From positions 2,100,501 through 2,164,500 of the forward strand of contig NZ_CP018866.1 in NCBI RefSeq assembly GCF_002250055.1: a stretch of 64,000 nucleotides of DNA, in the 5' to 3' direction. The notes under the pieces were generated by a model. It searched no databases, had not been told where the DNA came from, and saw only the letters and a list, made by a program, of their open reading frames with translations. Of this stretch, positions 28,831-37,360 are shown in pieces; positions within the stretch are counted from its first letter, which is position 1; each line of letters begins with the position of its first letter. Position numbers and translations under genes: made by a program. Source of the stretch: Sutcliffiella cohnii. GTDB taxonomy: Bacteria > Bacillota > Bacilli > Bacillales > Bacillaceae_I.

Positions 28831-28848
28831 TATCTCGAATTCAAGATA
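28831..28848. promoter_or_regulatory. MhqR-type operator
   Basis: TATCTCGAATTCAAGATA is palindromic at 16 of 18 positions and matches the MhqR box known from B. subtilis (ATCTcgaAtTCgAGAT). It abuts the -10 box, so a bound MarR-type repressor would block the promoter. Confidence 0.8.
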
Positions 28849-28879
28849 ATAGAAACTAGCTTAATTAGGAGGATATAAA

Positions 28880-29857
28880 ATGCTAAAAGGTATACATCAC
28901 GTAACTGCTATTACTAGTAGTGCTGAAAAAAACTACGAATTCTTCACATATACATTAGGAATGAGATTAGTGAAAAAGACAGTGAATCAAGATGACATTC
29001 AAACATATCACTTATTTTTCGCAGACGATACAGGAAGTCCTGGAACGGATATGACATTTTTTGATTTTCCAGGTATACCAAAAGGGGTACACGGAACAAA
29101 TGAAATTTTCAAAACTTCATTCCGAGTGCCATCAGATGCAGCCATTGAATACTGGGAAAAACGATTTAATCGTTTAAATGTTAGTCATAGCGGCGTAAAA
29201 GAACAATTCGGTAAAAAAGTTTTATCCTTTGTTGATTTTGATGATCAACATTATCAACTAATTTCTGATGAAAAAAACGAAGGTGTTGCTTCTGGAACTG
29301 CTTGGCAAAATGGTCCTATTCCTTTAGAATACGCAATTACTGGGTTAGGACCTTTATTTATTCGAGTGGCAGATATTAAATATTTTAAAGAAATGATGGA
29401 AAAGGTTCTCATGTTTAAAGAGAGCTCTAAAGAAGGAGATTATTATTTATTTGAAGTAGGAGAAGGTGGTAACGGAGCCTCTGTTATCGCAGAGCACAAT
29501 ACCGTTTTACCTCAGGCACGTCAAGGATTTGGTACATTTCATCACGCTGCATTTCGTGTAGCGGATAGAAAAGAGATACTTGAATGGGATCAACGTTTAC
29601 GTAGCTTCGGTTTCCAAACGTCTGGTCATGTCGACCGTTTCTTCTTCGAGTCACTTTACGCAAGACTTGCTCCACAAATTTTATTCGAATTCGCTACAGA
29701 TGGACCAGGTTTCATGGGAGATGAACCGTATGAAACTTTAGGCGAGAAGCTATCGCTACCACCATTTTTAGAAGGAAAACGCGAACAAATCGAGAGTCTT
29801 GTTAGACCAATAAATACAATAAGAAGTACAAAAAATATTGAAAAAGAATATGAGTAA
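28880..29857 (+). CDS. MhqA/MhqO-type ring-cleaving dioxygenase
   Basis: 325 residues with two glyoxalase-fold halves. Probable metal ligands are in GIHHVTAITS (His near residue 6-7), FHHAAFRV (about 218) and RFFFESLYARLAPQILFEFATD (Glu). It matches the B. subtilis MhqA/MhqO/MhqE group, thiol-independent quinone-responsive dioxygenases. The MhqR-type box at the promoter supports this role in quinone and diamide stress. A strong ribosome site TTAGGAGG precedes ATG 28880. Confidence 0.88.
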   Translation: MLKGIHHVTAITSSAEKNYEFFTYTLGMRLVKKTVNQDDIQTYHLFFADDTGSPGTDMTFFDFPGIPKGVHGTNEIFKTSFRVPSDAAIEYWEKRFNRLNVSHSGVKEQFGKKVLSFVDFDDQHYQLISDEKNEGVASGTAWQNGPIPLEYAITGLGPLFIRVADIKYFKEMMEKVLMFKESSKEGDYYLFEVGEGGNGASVIAEHNTVLPQARQGFGTFHHAAFRVADRKEILEWDQRLRSFGFQTSGHVDRFFFESLYARLAPQILFEFATDGPGFMGDEPYETLGEKLSLPPFLEGKREQIESLVRPINTIRSTKNIEKEYE

Positions 29858-29865
29858 GGAAATGT

Positions 29866-29992
29866 GGCTGAGACAAAACTAAAATAGTCATGATTAAAAA
29901 ACGAACAATTGCAGAATTTCCGGAGCGGGTTATTTCCAACCTCCTAATTTTTTGTTCGTTTTTTGTTTTAAAAAAATAGTTATGTCTCTACC
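29866..29992. repeat. nested palindromic intergenic element with terminator
   Basis: Outer arms GAGACAAAACTA (29870-29881) and TAGTTATGTCTC (29977-29988) enclose a second stem AAAAAACGAACAA (29896-29908) / TTGTTCGTTTTTT (29952-29964), and that encloses GGTTATTTCCAACC. The GGCTGAGACAAAAC start resembles dispersed repeats found at gene ends in Bacillaceae. The middle stem with its T run can act as a bidirectional terminator. Confidence 0.65.
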
Positions 29993-30109
29993 TCTAGCTT
30001 TAAGTAATACGATAAAAATCTTGTAAACTTCCACCAAATATATAGTTTGTCCTCTAGAACACAGAACAATATGTTATAATTTTAACTGTATGTAGAGGAG
30101 CGTGTTAAA

Positions 30110-30979
30110 ATGAAAAAAGTATTATTAATAGACGGAATGGCGTTACTTTTTAGATCATTCTATGCAACTAGTGTTTACAATCGATTTATGTATACATCGA
30201 ATGGTATACCGACTAACGGAGTTCAAGGTTTTGTTAAACATATGGTAACTGCTGTTGAGTCCTTTAATCCGACTCATATAGTTTGTTGTTGGGATATGGG
30301 TAGTAAAACGTTTAGGACAGAGATGTTTGATGAGTATAAAGGAAATCGACCTGCTCCACCAGAACAGTTAGTCCCACAATTTGATTTAGTAAAAGAAGTG
30401 GTAGAAGCTTTTGATATACCTAACATAGGATTAAAAGGGTATGAAGCAGATGATTGTATCGGAACGTTAACTAATAAATATAGAAATGAAGCAGAAGTAA
30501 TTATTTTAACTGGTGATCAAGATATTTTACAATTATTAAAGAATAATGTAAAAGTGGCATTAATACGTAATGGATACGGAAATTATGAAGTGTTTGATCA
30601 CGATGGTTTTGTTGAAAAGAAAGGCCTCACACCAGAACAGCTAATTGACTTAAAAGCTATTATGGGTGACCCTAGTGATAATTATCCAGGAGTTAAAGGG
30701 ATTGGAGAAAAAACTGCTACTAAATTATTACTGGAATACAAGTCGATCGAAGGTATATTAAACAATATTTCTTCCTTAACAAAAGCTCAACAAAAGAAGT
30801 TTGAAGAGGGAATGGATTTATTACATCTCTCAAGGAAGTTAGCAGAAATTCATTGTGAAGTTCCTGTAGAGTGTAGTTTAGAAGAAGCGTCGATTACGAT
30901 TAACCGTGAAAAAGTGTTTTCTAAATTTGATGAACTTGAATTTAAAAACTTGCACTCCATCGTTAATAAAGTATGTTAA
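30110..30979 (+). CDS. ypcP: 5'-3' exonuclease YpcP
   Basis: 289 residues of the FEN/PolA 5'-nuclease family. The metal-binding acidic residues are in LLIDGMALLFRSFYA, YEADDCIGTL and TGDQDILQLL, and the helix-hairpin-helix region is MGDPSDNYPGVKGIGEKTA. Length and sequence fit Bacillus YpcP, which removes RNA primers and acts in replication and repair, partly redundant with the PolA 5'-nuclease domain. ATG 30110 follows AGAGGAGCG. A TATAAT lies at 30075-30080. Confidence 0.9.
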   Translation: MKKVLLIDGMALLFRSFYATSVYNRFMYTSNGIPTNGVQGFVKHMVTAVESFNPTHIVCCWDMGSKTFRTEMFDEYKGNRPAPPEQLVPQFDLVKEVVEAFDIPNIGLKGYEADDCIGTLTNKYRNEAEVIILTGDQDILQLLKNNVKVALIRNGYGNYEVFDHDGFVEKKGLTPEQLIDLKAIMGDPSDNYPGVKGIGEKTATKLLLEYKSIEGILNNISSLTKAQQKKFEEGMDLLHLSRKLAEIHCEVPVECSLEEASITINREKVFSKFDELEFKNLHSIVNKVC

Positions 30980-30980
30980 A

Positions 30981-31010
30981 GATGAAGCCGATTGGTTTCA
31001 TCTTTTTTGT
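30981..31010 (+). terminator. Rho-independent terminator
   Basis: GATGAAGCC and GGTTTCATC with a four-base loop and a T run, just after ypcP. Confidence 0.85.
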
Positions 31011-31089
31011 CCTATAGAATTCCTTCTAGTTTGTCCGACTTCTGCATATACATAGATTGTGTTGAAAAATATTATGGAGTTGACAACTA

Positions 31090-32097
31090 TTGATATTAGG
31101 CTTGATTTTTATATTTTTATTAGTTTTATTTATCCCGTTAACTAGTAGAGTGGTAGAACGAAATTTAGAATTGTTTTTATTTTTTATAGGAGTGTTGGCG
31201 GCTATTGTTGGTGGAGTAATGAATAGTGTTCTTTTCTTAAATGCTGCATTTGCCCCAATTTATATAACTCTAGCAGTATTAGGTGCTGGTTTTTTATTTA
31301 AATGGTTTCGTAAACCTTTACAATTAGCCATTAATAAAATAAGTAATATTATACCGTTTCGCTTATTTGTTTTTCTCGTTATCGTATTTTTAGGGCTAGT
31401 ATCTAGTATTATTACAGCAATAATTGCTGCATTACTTTTAGTATTAATAGTAAGCTCCCTTCAATTGAAAAGAGCATCCACTATTCGATTTGTTGTAATT
31501 GCGTGCTTTTCCATTGGACTTGGAGCGGCATTAACCCCTACAGGTGAACCGCTAGCAACAATTGCTATAAATAAATTGGATGGAGACTTCTTCTATTTAA
31601 TAAGACTATTAGGAAAAGAAGTAATATTAGGTGTTTTAAGTTTAGGATTAGTAGGAGCAGTTGTCGTACAACCTTACGTCCAAAGAGGGTTATATCATGA
31701 AGTAAAAGATAATGAAACATATGAAGACATTTTAGTCAGGTCTTTAAAAATCTATTTTTTTGTAATGGGTCTCACTTTCCTTGGGGAAGGCTTTGAACCA
31801 CTTATTCAAAAATATTTTTTAGGCCTTACTCCATCTGCACTTTATTGGATTAATATGGCCTCCGCAATTTTAGATAATGCAACCTTAACCGCTGCAGAAA
31901 TTAGCCCTGTAATGGAGCAAGAAACAGTGCGGTCTATTTTATTAGGTTTAATTATTAGTGGCGGTATGTTAATACCAGGTAATATTCCAAATATAATAGC
32001 AGCTGGTAAGCTACAAATTACTAGTAAAGAGTGGGCAACAATTGGGTTACCACTTGGTCTACTTTTAATGATCGTATACTATATCTTCATGTTCTAA
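31090..32097 (+). CDS. DUF1646-type predicted membrane transporter
   Basis: 335 residues with about ten hydrophobic segments. Short conserved-looking loops are GAALTPTGEPLATIA and ASAILDNATLTAAEISP, the latter with NAT and acidic residues as in ion transporter folds. It fits the DUF1646 predicted cation-transport family. The start is TTG 31090 nine bases after GGAG. It is monocistronic with its own terminator, and the transported ion is unknown. Confidence 0.75.
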   Translation: MILGLIFIFLLVLFIPLTSRVVERNLELFLFFIGVLAAIVGGVMNSVLFLNAAFAPIYITLAVLGAGFLFKWFRKPLQLAINKISNIIPFRLFVFLVIVFLGLVSSIITAIIAALLLVLIVSSLQLKRASTIRFVVIACFSIGLGAALTPTGEPLATIAINKLDGDFFYLIRLLGKEVILGVLSLGLVGAVVVQPYVQRGLYHEVKDNETYEDILVRSLKIYFFVMGLTFLGEGFEPLIQKYFLGLTPSALYWINMASAILDNATLTAAEISPVMEQETVRSILLGLIISGGMLIPGNIPNIIAAGKLQITSKEWATIGLPLGLLLMIVYYIFMF

Positions 32098-32099
32098 AG

Positions 32100-32132
32100 C
32101 TACTTCTCCATGAATGAAGAAGTAGTTTTTTT
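32100..32132 (+). terminator. Rho-independent terminator
   Basis: CTACTTCT and AGAAGTAG stem followed by seven T residues. Confidence 0.85.
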
Positions 32133-32341
32133 CATTCCTTTCTGTTGTTGTGTCAAGATCCGTCGTTTTATATTTCTTTTTCTTTAGTTCAGAACGGTTA
32201 AAACTTGAAAAATTAATATAAACATATTAAAATAAGGATACAGAATGACTAGTCAGTCACAATTGACCACACGTTCATCTTGTATTTCCAGATAAACAAA
32301 AATGTAAATACACTTGTAAGCTACTTAAAGGAGACTTTGTA

Positions 32342-33094
32342 ATGAACGCTATACAAGCTATAAACTTAAAAAACGATTTAAAATATTGGAAAGACGAATT
32401 TACTCGGTTTATGATGTCTTATAAATTTGCTTTGGACGAATTGAACACAAAAATTGATATATTAAAACAAGAATTTCAATATATGCATGAATACAACCCA
32501 ATTGAACATGTAAAATCAAGATTAAAATCACCTGAGAGCATTTTAAAAAAGTTGAACAAAAAAGGACTAGAGATAAGCTTTTCTTCTATAAAAGAGAATA
32601 TTAAAGATATTGCAGGAATTCGAATTACATGTTCATTCCTATCTGACATTTATGAAATTGCGGAGATGCTACAAAAACAACAAGATATTAAAGTGGTTAG
32701 CGTTAAAGATTATATTAAAAACCCTAAAGAAAATGGCTATAAAAGTCTGCATTTAATATTGCAAATTCCTGTATTTATGTCGGATAGGGTAGAGGATGTT
32801 GGTGTGGAAGTACAAATTAGAACAATTGCAATGGACTTTTGGGCTAGTTTAGAGCATAAAATATACTATAAATACAATGGTAAAGTTCCAGAAACATTAG
32901 TAAACGAATTAAAAACAGCCGCATATACTGCGAATTCATTAGACAGAAAAATGGAAGCAATTCATAAAGAAATGGCTCTTATAAAAGAAACCAATTCGAA
33001 TGAAGATCAATTAAAAATAGACGAAAATAATATAATTCCTTCAGATTTACTTAAAAATTTAAGTATAAGGCTAAATGGGATAACAAAAGAATGA
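32342..33094 (+). CDS. ywaC: small alarmone synthetase YwaC/RelP
   Basis: 250 residues; a stand-alone RelA/SpoT synthetase domain without a hydrolase domain. Motifs: HVKSRLKSPESILKKL (ATP-binding basic region), IAGIRITCSFLSDIY, NGYKSLHLIL (GTP-site Tyr) and EVQIRTIAMDFWASLEHKIYYK. Close agreement with B. subtilis YwaC (SAS2/RelP) supports the name. It makes (p)ppGpp from ATP and GDP/GTP. It is about 40 residues longer than YwaC at the C terminus, with an acidic tail. AAAGGAGAC precedes ATG 32342. Confidence 0.9.
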   Translation: MNAIQAINLKNDLKYWKDEFTRFMMSYKFALDELNTKIDILKQEFQYMHEYNPIEHVKSRLKSPESILKKLNKKGLEISFSSIKENIKDIAGIRITCSFLSDIYEIAEMLQKQQDIKVVSVKDYIKNPKENGYKSLHLILQIPVFMSDRVEDVGVEVQIRTIAMDFWASLEHKIYYKYNGKVPETLVNELKTAAYTANSLDRKMEAIHKEMALIKETNSNEDQLKIDENNIIPSDLLKNLSIRLNGITKE

Positions 33095-33100
33095 ATAAAT

Positions 33101-33136
33101 AAGAACCCTTCGTTTTTAAACGTAGGGTTCTTTTAT
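33101..33136 (+). terminator. Rho-independent terminator
   Basis: AAGAACCCTTCG and CGTAGGGTTCTT stem with T run, after ywaC. Confidence 0.85.
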
Positions 33137-33177
33137 TGTTAATTGACTATATGGGCATTTGTTCTTTTATTAGCTGC

Positions 33178-33315
33178 TTAAATTTTAGTGTTACTTCTTT
33201 TTGCTCGATCTTCTAATTTTGATTTAGGAGATACAGAACCAGAATCTTGTCCGTAACCTTGTGGATTCACACCTGGAGCGGCTTTACCACGATTACTTTG
33301 TTTGTTTTTACTCAT
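33178..33315 (-). CDS. sspL: small acid-soluble spore protein L-like
   Basis: The ORF runs from ATG 33315 to TAA 33178-33180 and encodes 45 residues, preceded by GGAGGTGG. It starts MSKNKQSNRGKAAPGVNPQG. The KxAPGxxVNPQG-like core is that of SspL, a minor small acid-soluble spore protein made in the forespore. The protein is basic, Ser/Asn/Lys-rich and has no Cys. Identification is from family memory and is reasonably secure. Confidence 0.7.
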   Translation of the reverse strand: MSKNKQSNRGKAAPGVNPQGYGQDSGSVSPKSKLEDRAKRSNTKI

Positions 33316-33427
33316 TATTAACCACCTCCAATGTTATATTACCTCACCATTTAAAAAATATGCTTATTTACAGTTTGTAAAAATGAATACATCTTGAGAG
33401 ATAAACAAAACTAAGGTAGAGGTGATG

Positions 33428-33892
33428 ATGGTGAATTTAGCAATTAAAATTGCAATAAGTGCTATGATGTTGACACAAGCATTAAAAATTCCGATAAAGT
33501 TTATACAAACAGGGGAATGGGATGTAAAAATGTTTTTTGAAACGGGTGGTATGCCAAGTTCACACTCTGCTGGCGTTTCATCATTAGCTACTTTTATTGC
33601 AATGAAAAGGGGAGTATCTACTATTGACTTTGCGCTTTCTTGTATATTTGGGTTAATTGTAATGTATGACGCACAAGGTGTTAGGAGACAAACTGGTGAA
33701 CTTTCTCTAGCTGTCAATGATATTCACGAAGAAGTCGAACGTTTACAAGATAAGCCTGATAGACATGAATATGATCAAAATGAAAGAAGAATTAAAGAAC
33801 GTCTCGGACATCAACCCGAAGAAGTAGTAGGTGGAGCTTTATTAGGAATGTTAATTGGGGCAGCAGGTTACGCTTTATCAAAAAAGAAATAG
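33428..33892 (+). CDS. yuiD: divergent PAP2 (YuiD/DUF212) membrane protein
   Basis: About 154 residues. It begins with a membrane segment and has FETGGMPSSHSAGVSSLATF, the conserved divergent-PAP2 motif, then YDAQGVRRQTGE and, near the end, LGHQPEEVVGGALLGMLIG. These match the YuiD/DUF212 family, relatives of acid phosphatase/lipid phosphatases. The start is uncertain: GTG 33422, ATG 33425, ATG 33428 and GTG 33431 are all in frame. Because AGAGG ends at 33422, I favour 33428 or 33431. Confidence 0.85.
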   Translation: MVNLAIKIAISAMMLTQALKIPIKFIQTGEWDVKMFFETGGMPSSHSAGVSSLATFIAMKRGVSTIDFALSCIFGLIVMYDAQGVRRQTGELSLAVNDIHEEVERLQDKPDRHEYDQNERRIKERLGHQPEEVVGGALLGMLIGAAGYALSKKK

Positions 33893-33945
33893 GCAAATGT
33901 CGGATTTTGCGGTAAAATTAATATAGGGAACAAAAAGGGATAGGG

Positions 33946-34224
33946 ATGGTTATTTTGAGAAATATAAGCACGGAACATTATATTGAAAACCTTACCGCAA
34001 AAGGCTTTGTATTTAAAGAAGATGCATTAGGATTTATTCAGTTTGGTAAACATTACACAGGGTGTAACGATGTACAAGTTAACTTAGCGATTGAACTCAC
34101 GTTAAAAGCACAAAGACAATTCGATGGTAGTTTTTTCGTGTCATTATTAGAAGAAATAAAAACAGAACAAATACAAACAAAAAAAGAAGCGTATGAATTA
34201 GCAAAAATAAGAGCGATAATTTAG
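33946..34224 (+). CDS. conserved hypothetical protein
   Basis: 92 residues, soluble, with ALGFIQFGKHYTG and LKAQRQFDGSFFVSLLEE. It reads like an uncharacterised Bacillaceae family with well-ordered helix and sheet pattern, but I give no function. The start may be ATG 33946 (after AAAGGGATAGGG) or the in-frame TTG 33955. A terminator follows, making it monocistronic or co-transcribed with the YuiD-like gene 53 bases upstream. Confidence 0.65.
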   Translation: MVILRNISTEHYIENLTAKGFVFKEDALGFIQFGKHYTGCNDVQVNLAIELTLKAQRQFDGSFFVSLLEEIKTEQIQTKKEAYELAKIRAII

Positions 34225-34227
34225 TAA

Positions 34228-34262
34228 AAGTAGCAGAGCAAATGGTTCTGCTACTTCTTTTG
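34228..34262. terminator. bidirectional terminator
   Basis: AAGTAGCAGA and TCTGCTACTT stem with flanking A and T runs, between convergent genes. Confidence 0.8.
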
Positions 34263-34280
34263 TTATTAAAGGTAACTTAT

Positions 34281-35186
34281 TTAAAATGTTTCAATCTTCT
34301 CAATCCGCTTCCTGATAGGAAGTTCTGCTAATATCATACCTAAAAAGATAAAAACACAACCAGTTATTGCCATTAACGATAACCTTTCATCTGCCCAAAA
34401 GTATGCTGTAGTAGCTGCGAATACAGGTTCCATTGCGAAAATAAGAGCAACTCTCGTTGGGGATGTATGTTGTTGAAAATGCGTTTGTATAAAAAATGCT
34501 AAAGCTGTTGCTAATAACGCACAAATTAAAAGAGCTAATACTACTTCTACTTTTAGTACAACCGAATAGTTAATAGTCCAAGGCTTCTCAAAAATAAGTG
34601 ACGCAATCAAACTAAGTATAGATACAGTCAAAATCTGTATAGTAGTTAAAATTAGTGGTGAATGGTCTTTTGCATATTTAGAAGTTAGTACGATATGCCC
34701 TGCAAATGAAAACGCACAAAGTAAAACAAAGAAATCTCCAACATTAAGCGTTGAATAGTCTAATAACGTTAAAAAATATAAGCCAACCGTTGCGATAATA
34801 ACACCTAAACTAGCTTGCGGTCTTATTTTTTGTCTTAACCAAATGAAGCAAATAATCGGTACTAATACGACACTTAAACCGGTAATAAATCCTGCTTTAG
34901 AGGACGTCGTAAACAGTAACCCGACAGTTTGGAAACCATATCCTAAAAATAGCCAAATACCTAAAAGAAATCCAGAAAGTAGTAATTTCTTATGTATAAC
35001 AATGCGATTTCGTTTATGTAAAAAAATTAATAGTATTAATAGTACAACTGCTGCCATAAAAAATCGGATTGCATTAAAAGCTAAAGGAGGTAAAAATGCT
35101 ATTGCATTTTGCACTAATACAAAAGTTGCCCCCCATATAAATGCTACAAAAAGTAATGATAAATCTGCTGTCATTTTTTTCCCCAT
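34281..35186 (-). CDS. EamA/DMT-family transporter
   Basis: 301 residues with ten membrane segments in two five-segment EamA repeats (LSLLFVAFIWGATFVLVQN, and second-half FAMEPVFAATTAYFWADERL). This is the standard drug/metabolite transporter layout, usually for amino-acid or metabolite export. It lies six bases downstream of ypdQ on the same strand, so the two are probably co-transcribed. The substrate is unknown. Confidence 0.87.
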   Translation of the reverse strand: MGKKMTADLSLLFVAFIWGATFVLVQNAIAFLPPLAFNAIRFFMAAVVLLILLIFLHKRNRIVIHKKLLLSGFLLGIWLFLGYGFQTVGLLFTTSSKAGFITGLSVVLVPIICFIWLRQKIRPQASLGVIIATVGLYFLTLLDYSTLNVGDFFVLLCAFSFAGHIVLTSKYAKDHSPLILTTIQILTVSILSLIASLIFEKPWTINYSVVLKVEVVLALLICALLATALAFFIQTHFQQHTSPTRVALIFAMEPVFAATTAYFWADERLSLMAITGCVFIFLGMILAELPIRKRIEKIETF

Positions 35187-35192
35187 TATTCC

Positions 35193-35588
35193 CTATACTC
35201 CCTCGTTTAACTTGATTGCTGCTCTTGCTAATCGATCAGCAACTTTATTTTGTTTGCTAGGAATCCATTTAATAAAAAATAAATCTAACTTGTCTGCCAA
35301 TCTTAACGCTTCCTCTACTAAAGAACTGTAACGATCATCTTTAGCAAATTGTTTTTCCATTGATCGATCAACTGCTTGCGAGTCCGTTCGAAACGACACA
35401 ACCTTATAGTTATATTCAACACAAAGCTGTAACGCTTTAATTAAAGCATGATATTCTGCTTCATGGTTTGACATCATACCTAGTGGAATTGAGTATTGTT
35501 CTGCTTTTCCATGGCCTTTAATAAATATTCCAGCGCCAGATGGTCCTGGGTCACCGGCACTTGCACCGTCGATATAAACTTCAATCAT
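35193..35588 (-). CDS. ypdQ: RNase HI-family protein YpdQ
   Basis: 131 residues forming a short RNase H fold. The acidic residues are at YIDGASAGDPGPSGAG (Asp), NHEAEYHALIKAL (Glu), FRTDSQAVDRSM (Asp) and KVADRLARAAI (Asp), so the DEDD set is present. B. subtilis has the same gene in the same neighbourhood next to ypeP. Bacillus YpdQ is reported to lack robust RNase H activity, so activity here is not assured. The start follows AGGAGTGAGGAAAT. Confidence 0.82.
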   Translation of the reverse strand: MIEVYIDGASAGDPGPSGAGIFIKGHGKAEQYSIPLGMMSNHEAEYHALIKALQLCVEYNYKVVSFRTDSQAVDRSMEKQFAKDDRYSSLVEEALRLADKLDLFFIKWIPSKQNKVADRLARAAIKLNEGV

Positions 35589-35778
35589 ATTTCCTCACTC
35601 CTGATTCACAGTATTGAATCTAGCTTAAAAAAAGCAAAGATACTTTCACATTGTATAGCTTGTTGTAACATATTTACATACTTGCTGTGATAAGATAAGA
35701 ATACATATTAAGTTTTAATTATAAATTGGTTTTCCATTTTTAAAAAGATATATTGAAAAAATTTAGAGAGGGTTTACA

Positions 35779-36435
35779 ATGAAAATAACAATTGAATGGA
35801 CATATGCTACCCCTAAAAAGCTAAAATCTTTATTTAAGAGTGAAGAGTTAACTGTACAACACGCACTTTTATTATTAGAAGATATAGAAAAAACAGGACG
35901 AGTAAAACAGATAGAACTATACGACGAAAATGGTTCAACATGGACTAAAAAAGAGTTAAGCAAATGGTTAAAACAAAGTGATACTGAAATATCGGATGTG
36001 GTTGCTTATTTTGATGGTGGGTTTGATTTGGAAACTCATTTATCAGGAGTTGGTGCTGTTATATACTATCAACAGAACAAAAAGCAATTTAGAAATAGAT
36101 ATAACGCAAGGCTAGAAGAGCTAGATTCTAACAACGAAGCGGAATATGCAGCTTTTTACTTTTTGGTTCAACAACTGGAACTTTTGGAAATTACCAACTG
36201 TGAAGTAACGTTTAAAGGTGATTCACAAGTGGTAATTAATCAACTTTCAGGAGAATGGCCATGCTATGATGAATCTTTTAATAAATGGCTAGATAAAATA
36301 GAGGAGCGTTTAAAAGCTTTACGAATAAAACCATTTTACGAAGCTGTAGGTAGGAAAGAGAATACTGAGGCAGATAGGCTGGCAGAACAAGCTCTTCAAG
36401 GTACGCCTATTGAAAGCCATATGGAAATTAATTAG
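35779..36435 (+). CDS. ypeP: RNase HI-family protein YpeP
   Basis: 218 residues. The first 70 form a separate N-terminal domain (KITIEWTYATPKKLKSLFKS), and residues 75-210 form an RNase H fold with VAYFDGGFD, NNEAEYAAFYFLV, FKGDSQVVINQL and NTEADRLAEQA. It matches Bacillus YpeP in size, domain order and position. It overlaps the region just upstream of ypeQ, with which it is probably co-transcribed. Confidence 0.85.
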   Translation: MKITIEWTYATPKKLKSLFKSEELTVQHALLLLEDIEKTGRVKQIELYDENGSTWTKKELSKWLKQSDTEISDVVAYFDGGFDLETHLSGVGAVIYYQQNKKQFRNRYNARLEELDSNNEAEYAAFYFLVQQLELLEITNCEVTFKGDSQVVINQLSGEWPCYDESFNKWLDKIEERLKALRIKPFYEAVGRKENTEADRLAEQALQGTPIESHMEIN

Positions 36436-36454
36436 TAGGGGTGAACAACGGAAG

Positions 36455-36634
36455 ATGAACAGAAAAAAGATCTTAATGGAGGTTGGTGAAATACTTGATA
36501 CGTATTGTCACGAATGTCTCGTAAAACAAACGCTGCGAAAAGAAGGTGGTAAAACGTTCGCACAATCTTTCTGTATAAATGAATGTACAGTTGGGAGTGA
36601 AATAAAGAGACTGGGCGAACAGTTATCTAAATAA
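36455..36634 (+). CDS. ypeQ: zinc-finger protein YpeQ
   Basis: 59 residues from ATG 36455, chosen over the longer frame because GGGGTGA lies ten bases upstream and the length then equals that of Bacillus YpeQ. Two Cys pairs (TYCHECLVK and FCINECTVG) form a likely zinc site. Function unknown. It follows ypeP directly. Confidence 0.78.
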   Translation: MNRKKILMEVGEILDTYCHECLVKQTLRKEGGKTFAQSFCINECTVGSEIKRLGEQLSK

Positions 36635-36645
36635 TAGGAATGCAA

Positions 36646-36672
36646 AAAACCGCCTAAAAAGGCGGTTTGTTT
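36646..36672. terminator. bidirectional terminator
   Basis: AAAACCGCC and GGCGGTTT with a six-base loop, shared by ypeQ and the convergent DUF2564 gene. Confidence 0.85.
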
Positions 36673-36940
36673 ATTTTCGTGCTTCCTCCAATTGGTGTTC
36701 ACATCTTAAAAGCGATTGCTCTGCATTTTGTAGGAAGTTCGTGTCTAACCCAGTACTATTTTGATTTGCTTCCGATAATAGGGTACGAGCGTTTCCAATT
36801 GCACGTTCAGCATGATCTAGACTTTCAGGATCCATACTCATTGTAGCAGAACCTACCATTTTTTCAGCTGTTTCAATAGACACTTGTACTTGCATTAAAT
36901 CGTTATAACCAGTATGCATTTGATGATTTTCATTTGCCAT
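36671..36940 (-). CDS. ypzA: DUF2564 family protein YpzA
   Basis: 89 residues from ATG 36940, which follows AGGAGGAGG. It is fully helical and acidic (VSIETAEKMVGSATMSMDPE, LDHAERAIGNARTLLSEA, QSLLRCEHQLEEA). Length and position between ypeQ and cspD match YpzA. Function unknown. Confidence 0.75.
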   Translation of the reverse strand: MANENHQMHTGYNDLMQVQVSIETAEKMVGSATMSMDPESLDHAERAIGNARTLLSEANQNSTGLDTNFLQNAEQSLLRCEHQLEEARK

Positions 36941-37108
36941 GTTAAAACCTCCTCCTAACAATTATGTTTAGTTAAGAGCATAAGTTCTATACATCCGTTT
37001 AATCGCTAAGGAAAGATCTAAAAAATCTTTTTTGCGACATTTTCGTTAGATTTTCTAAGTATGAAAAATAAACTTTTGTAAGGAAAGCATTATAATATAA
37101 AGAGAACA

Positions 37109-37227
37109 AAAGCGCAGGCGGCTCGTTCTGGCCCGACAAGAAAGGTGCGGCGCTGCAGGTGGACGCTCTTTGTCCACCGGAAGTGACTGACTTATGTCTC
37201 GAGGGCCTTTTCCAAAGGAGCTAGACG
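37109..37227. repeat. GC-rich intergenic repeat of the Bacillus AGCGxAGGCG...GAGCTAGAC type
   Basis: A GC-rich block in otherwise AT-rich spacer starts AAAGCGCAGGCGGCTCG and ends GGAGCTAGAC. It contains an internal hairpin GGTGGAC/GTCCACC. This start and end pattern is familiar from dispersed intergenic repeats in Bacillus genomes. A short related start (AAAAGCGGAAGC) occurs at 13079. No ORF is present in 36962-37286. Confidence 0.6.
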
Positions 37228-37286
37228 TAGCAACACAAAGTTAGTAGTTATCCACAACTTTCCATTTTTATAATTTCCTAATCGAT

Positions 37287-37328
37287 GAAAAAGCCCTTCA
37301 AAACTAAATTTGAAGGGCTTTCATTTTT
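37287..37328. terminator. bidirectional terminator of cspD
   Basis: GAAAAAGCCCTTCAAA and TTTGAAGGGCTTTC form a very stable stem with A/T runs on both sides. Confidence 0.88.
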
Positions 37329-37360
37329 TTCTATATAACCGCTATATTTAAATCATGAAA

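Noticed and set aside
33364-33717. 117-codon minus-strand ORF opposite the YuiD-like gene
   Set aside because: It mirrors the coding frame of a clear divergent PAP2 protein and has no ribosome site.
34843-35331. 162-codon plus-strand ORF over the DMT transporter and ypdQ
   Set aside because: Both minus-strand genes have strong family motifs; this frame is their complement.
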